Source of the DNA: Chloroflexota bacterium
GTDB taxonomy: Bacteria; Chloroflexota; Anaerolineae; Promineifilales; Promineifilaceae
Assembly (NCBI GenBank): GCA_024640485.1
Contig: JAHEEY010000242.1
Span: forward strand, 1-7,105
Direction: 5' to 3'
DNA: 7,105 bases
This document shows positions 6,858 through 7,105 of the stretch, piece after piece. The notes under the pieces are model-generated. The model worked only from the letters and a program-made list of their open reading frames with translations, was not told the DNA's origin and did no database searches. A program made the position numbers and the translations under genes. How positions within the stretch are numbered: position 1 is the stretch's first letter; every line of letters begins with the position of its first letter.

Positions 6858-6872
6858 CAGAGAGGTTTGCAC

Positions 6873-7105
6873 ATGACTGCATTCTTAATAAGTTTCGTTA
6901 TTTGGGCCGTCTTACATAGTCTTACCGCCGCCAATGGGATAAAGCGCAGAATCGGTTCGCGCATGGGTGAGGCCGCATTTCAGGGCCTTTACCGGCTGTT
7001 GTACAACCTGTTTGCCGGCGTGACATTCATTCCAGTGCTCTACGTATTGGCAACGCAGGTTGCAGACACATTGTTGTGGGCGATTCCAACGCCATGGCGT
7101 TTCTT
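6873..7105 (+). CDS. NnrU-like membrane protein (partial, 3' end beyond window)
   Basis: The first 77 codons are present and open to the edge. The ATG has a strong AGAGAGG site (6859-6865) seven bases upstream. Residues 2-20 and about 45-62 are hydrophobic and look like membrane helices. The block VLHSLTAANGIKRRIG (13-28), followed by LYRLLYNLF (39-47), matches the start of NnrU proteins and related multi-pass membrane methyltransferase-like proteins (isoprenylcysteine carboxyl methyltransferase superfamily). NnrU itself was named from nitrite/nitric oxide reduction clusters, but its biochemical role is poorly known and many homologues lie outside such clusters. No denitrification gene is visible here. 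The gene diverges from the thioredoxin-like gene with 107 bp between them, so shared regulation is possible. Only the N-terminal third or so is available, so the subfamily cannot be set. Confidence 0.6.
   Translation, partial: MTAFLISFVIWAVLHSLTAANGIKRRIGSRMGEAAFQGLYRLLYNLFAGVTFIPVLYVLATQVADTLLWAIPTPWRF

Noticed and set aside
6766..6882. Longer thioredoxin-like protein starting at 6882
   Set aside because: The added 39 residues would be encoded across the promoter and ribosome site and overlap the start of the divergent gene.

Overview
The window holds six protein-coding genes, two of them cut by its edges, and no RNA genes, insertion sequences, CRISPR array or prophage parts. Base composition is moderately GC-rich and roughly even. 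Large secreted 'immune inhibitor A'-like metalloproteases, a KAS III enzyme and a two-fold thioredoxin-like protein would suit a free-living environmental bacterium, perhaps of the Chloroflexota. That assignment is an impression from gene style, not a proof.

Left half (1-4161, minus strand): two tandem paralogous secreted zinc metalloproteases. The upstream copy (2131-4044) is a predicted lipoprotein. The downstream copy (2131 to beyond base 1) has an N-terminal membrane anchor instead. They share an HELQH...NEG zinc site, a jelly-roll (MAM/InhA-like) domain and a C-terminal beta-rich region, and are joined by a UAAUG stop/start overlap. A good sigma-70-type promoter precedes the pair.

Centre (4045-4315): a divergent intergenic region with two perfect inverted repeats and a palindrome over the ribosome binding site of the next gene. 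Then (4316-6109, plus strand) comes a two-gene operon with a 3-bp gap: a KAS III (FabH-type) enzyme with intact Cys-His-Asn and an unusual 59-residue basic tail, followed by a six-helix membrane protein resembling the haem-handling protein CcmC. The latter keeps the two key histidines but has a degraded WWD motif.

Right end (6106-7105): a minus-strand gene converges on the operon, sharing its stop site (CTAG). It encodes a two-domain thioredoxin-fold protein of the PDO/AhpF-N type in which the CxxC redox motif reads NEGG. Its near-consensus promoter lies in a short divergent region facing the start of an NnrU-like membrane protein that runs off the window.

The CcmC-like, thioredoxin-like and NnrU-like genes together suggest a membrane haem or redox theme, but two of the three have lost signature catalytic or binding residues, so their joint role is open. 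I found no clearly new multi-gene system; the most notable items are the degenerate CcmC-like/thioredoxin-like pair and the tandem proteases.
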